A stretch of 64,000 nt of DNA. Origin: JAHEKB01 sp049115575. Lineage in GTDB: Bacteria > Bacteroidota > Bacteroidia > NS11-12g > UBA9320. The first letter of the stretch is position 1; each line of letters starts with the position of its first letter. The position numbers and the translations under genes are program-made. Below, piece by piece: positions 62,018-64,000 of the stretch. Location of the stretch: positions 248,001-312,000 of the forward strand of contig JAGDZU010000002.1 of assembly GCA_049115575.1 (NCBI GenBank), in the 5' to 3' direction. The notes below the pieces were generated by a model. The model ran no database searches and was not told the origin of the DNA. It was given only the letters and a program-made list of their open reading frames with translations.

Positions 62018-63757
62018 TTGCTTAACAACATATCAGGTCCACAGGATCTTAAGAAAATTGAACTTAACAAGCTTGAAGAGCTCTGTGCTGAAATCAGGTC
62101 TTTCTTTATAGATCAATTATTGGTAAATGGAGGTCATTTTAGTGCCAACTTGGGTGTGGTAGAGCTAACGGTCGCACTTCATTATGTTTTTGACTTACCC
62201 ATTGACAAACTGATTTGGGATGTTGGGCACCAATCTTACATTCACAAACTACTTACTGGAAGAAAAGCTGAATTCAATACCATTAGAAAGTGGAAAGGTT
62301 TGAGTGGGTTTCCAAATCTAAAGGAAAGTGAATATGATGCCTTTGGCACCGGACATTCTTCTACTTCCATATCTGCGGCCCTCGGAATGGCAGAGGCAGA
62401 CAGATTGGATGACAACAACCATCATCATATAGCTGTGATAGGAGATGGCTCATTAAGCGGAGGAATGGCATTTGAAGCCCTGAACAATCTAGGCTGTTCA
62501 ACTGCCAATGTCTTGGTTGTTGTAAACGATAATGAAATGGGCATTGACCCTAATCTGGGGGCTGTTAATCAGCATTTGGAGTATATAGAAGGTAGCAAAG
62601 AGAACCTGTTTGAAAATCTCAACTTAGAATATGAAGGTCCTGTTGATGGCCATGATGTGGTAGCTCTGGTTCATCTTTTTGAGAGGCAGAGAGAATTGAG
62701 TCATCCAAGAGTGGTGCATATAAAAACGCTAAAAGGGAAAGGTTACTCTCCTGCAGAGGAAGAACAAACCAAATGGCACAGTGTAAAATATGTAAAACTG
62801 CCTGCCATAAAGCCTGAGACCTTAGAGGTTAAACCTCTAAAACTTCAAGAGGTGTTTGGTAAAACACTTTTGCAAATGGCGCTCAAAGATGATCGCATTG
62901 TTGGGGTGACCCCCGCAATGCCTAGTGGTAGTTCAATGAATATCTTAATGGATGTTTTGCCTCAGAGAGTATTTGATGTAGGAATAGCAGAGCAACACGC
63001 CGTGACTTTTGCGGCAGGTTTGGCTTTAAAAGGTAAAAGACCTTTTTGTCATCTCTATTCTTCATTCGCACAAAGAGCATACGACCAAATAATACATGAT
63101 GTTGCTCTTCAAAAGATTCCTGTAATCTTTTGTCTAGATAGGGCTGGCTTAGTAGGCGAGGATGGACCAACGCATCATGGAATGTTTGATTTAGCATCAT
63201 TGCAAAGCATACCTAATCTAAGCATTATAGCTCCAAGAGATGAGTGGGAATTAAGAAACGCCATGGCATGGGCTGTGCAACATTTGGAAGGACCAGTTGT
63301 TCTCAGATATCCTAAAGGAAGAGGCTTCCATGTGGATTGGGAAAATGAAATTAACCTTCGCGATTTTAAAGGAGCGGAAGAAATAAATTCTGGAAAGGAA
63401 ATTTGTATTATTTCTATTGGGACCACTGCAGATGAGGCTCGTAAAGCAATTGATTTTGCTCAGCTTTCAAACAAAGTGAGGCATATTGACTTGAGATTTA
63501 TTAAGCCCCTAGATATGGAAATGTTGCAAGAAGTATTTGAGAACTCCGAGCATATACTTTGCATAGAAGATGGGATTGAGCAAGGCGGTGTTGGAATGAC
63601 ATTGAGCTCCTTAGCTTCGGATTTGGATTATAAAGGAAGCTTCAAACGCTTTAGTGTTACAAATGAGTTCAGTCCACATGGTACGGTAGAAGAACTTAAA
63701 GAATTCCATGGCTTGGATGCCAAAAGTATTGCGGCCTATTTAGTGAATCTCCAATAG
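62018..63757 (+). CDS. dxs: 1-Deoxy-D-xylulose-5-phosphate synthase
   Basis: Dxs condenses pyruvate and glyceraldehyde 3-phosphate in the first step of the MEP isoprenoid pathway. It has the NGGHFSANLGVVELT opening, the thiamine diphosphate motif GDGSLSGGMAFEALNN, the GIAEQHAVTFAAGLAL block with the conserved Glu, and DRAGLVGEDGPTHHG. At 579 residues it is shorter than the usual 620-640 but no active-site block is missing. The start is TTG. Its end overlaps the SUMF1-domain gene by 18 bases. Confidence 0.95.
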   Translation: MLNNISGPQDLKKIELNKLEELCAEIRSFFIDQLLVNGGHFSANLGVVELTVALHYVFDLPIDKLIWDVGHQSYIHKLLTGRKAEFNTIRKWKGLSGFPNLKESEYDAFGTGHSSTSISAALGMAEADRLDDNNHHHIAVIGDGSLSGGMAFEALNNLGCSTANVLVVVNDNEMGIDPNLGAVNQHLEYIEGSKENLFENLNLEYEGPVDGHDVVALVHLFERQRELSHPRVVHIKTLKGKGYSPAEEEQTKWHSVKYVKLPAIKPETLEVKPLKLQEVFGKTLLQMALKDDRIVGVTPAMPSGSSMNILMDVLPQRVFDVGIAEQHAVTFAAGLALKGKRPFCHLYSSFAQRAYDQIIHDVALQKIPVIFCLDRAGLVGEDGPTHHGMFDLASLQSIPNLSIIAPRDEWELRNAMAWAVQHLEGPVVLRYPKGRGFHVDWENEINLRDFKGAEEINSGKEICIISIGTTADEARKAIDFAQLSNKVRHIDLRFIKPLDMEMLQEVFENSEHILCIEDGIEQGGVGMTLSSLASDLDYKGSFKRFSVTNEFSPHGTVEELKEFHGLDAKSIAAYLVNLQ

Positions 63758-64000
63758 GACTCTAAAACCAATTTCACAGGATTTAGAAGCAGGCATTTCC
63801 GAATCTACACGAATATCATAACCAGTAGAATTCCAGGATCCACCCATGGCAACTCCTTCTTCAACTAGCTCGGCTACGTTGCCACACATATTATAAAGTC
63901 CAAATTCATTGGGATAGTAAGATGGAATTTGAGTAGTAATGTAGGAATCTGAATCAAAACCTAAACTATCTATAACTATGTATTCTCCTTCTTCAGATTG
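63740..64000 (-). CDS. SUMF1/formylglycine-generating-enzyme-domain protein, C-terminal part (5' end outside window)
   Basis: The reverse-strand frame is open to the window edge and encodes 86 C-terminal residues. It shows the end of a SUMF1 domain: NEFGLYNMCGNVAEL, GVAMGGSWNSTG and CEIGFRVLLEI. In Bacteroidota such domains occur in gliding/T9SS lipoproteins GldJ and GldK as well as in unrelated proteins, so the name cannot be decided here. The usual GNVAEW Trp is Leu in this copy. Its stop overlaps the dxs end by 18 bases. Confidence 0.85.
   Translation of the reverse strand, partial: QSEEGEYIVIDSLGFDSDSYITTQIPSYYPNEFGLYNMCGNVAELVEEGVAMGGSWNSTGYDIRVDSEMPASKSCEIGFRVLLEIH

Noticed and set aside
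1..64000. Defence island, prophage, integrative element or CRISPR array
   Set aside because: I looked for transposases, integrases, restriction or toxin-antitoxin genes, regularly spaced repeats and attachment-site repeats next to tRNAs, and found none; housekeeping genes run through the whole window.

Overview
The window looks like a stretch of chromosome from a marine-type member of the Bacteroidota, probably order Flavobacteriales (Cryomorphaceae/Schleiferiaceae-like). That placement is inferred from gene content. There is a 2321-residue SprA, the outer-membrane translocon of the type IX secretion system (T9SS). Four secreted proteins carry T9SS C-terminal sorting domains. There are also a fused alpha/beta branched-chain ketoacid dehydrogenase E1, a LytTR/LytS-type two-component pair with a ligand-sensing propeller, DUF6702 and DUF368 proteins, and promoter-like TAnnTTTG motifs. 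The DNA is AT-rich. I saw no tRNA, rRNA, CRISPR array, insertion sequence, prophage or integron, so this is core chromosome rather than an island.

Layout. 1-2763: the end of a Kdo transferase gene facing feoB-feoA. 2764-10669: sprA behind ruvA. 10731-13628: an EamA transporter, yicC, gmk and nadD in one tight operon, meeting ftsH head-on. 15894-20228: kbl, two small reverse-strand genes and an M1 metallopeptidase. 20222-25773: fused E1 on the reverse strand, then pabA/trpG, a CBS protein, a POTRA/BamA-like outer-membrane protein and nadK. 25774-29390: dtd, comM/yifB, DUF2147, acylphosphatase and an alpha/beta hydrolase. 29392-40436: a reverse-strand run of a PpiD-like periplasmic foldase and three large secreted beta-propeller proteins. 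40559-43448: lysS, a hotdog thioesterase and a TonB-like protein, closed by a strong terminator. 43642-47936: a small acidic T9SS cargo protein co-directional with a LytTR regulator and its sensor kinase. 48061-52769: cold-shock protein, aroE, DUF368, a 42-residue lipoprotein, DUF3108 and two outer-membrane proteins. 52771-56545: tsaB, a GT87-like membrane protein, an unassigned protein and lpd. 56643-63757: serS, then a translationally coupled row of Kazal-domain T9SS protein, metallo-beta-lactamase-fold hydrolase, malic enzyme/PTA fusion, GNAT and dxs. 63740-64000: the end of a SUMF1-domain gene.

Two themes run through the window. First, packing is tight: nine of ten convergent gene pairs abut or overlap at their 3' ends, many co-directional genes overlap by 4 to 17 bases, and TTG/GTG starts are common. 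Second, secretion dominates the accessory content: SprA provides the T9SS exit, and the cargo genes at 33232-40436, 43642-44190 and 57964-58461 would use it.

The most unusual parts are the T9SS-cargo/LytTR/sensor module at 43449-47936, which has 21-bp-period direct repeats upstream, the three-propeller secreted cluster at 31615-40436, and a T9SS-tagged protein that also appears to carry a lipoprotein signal. I did not find a clear defence or mobile system.
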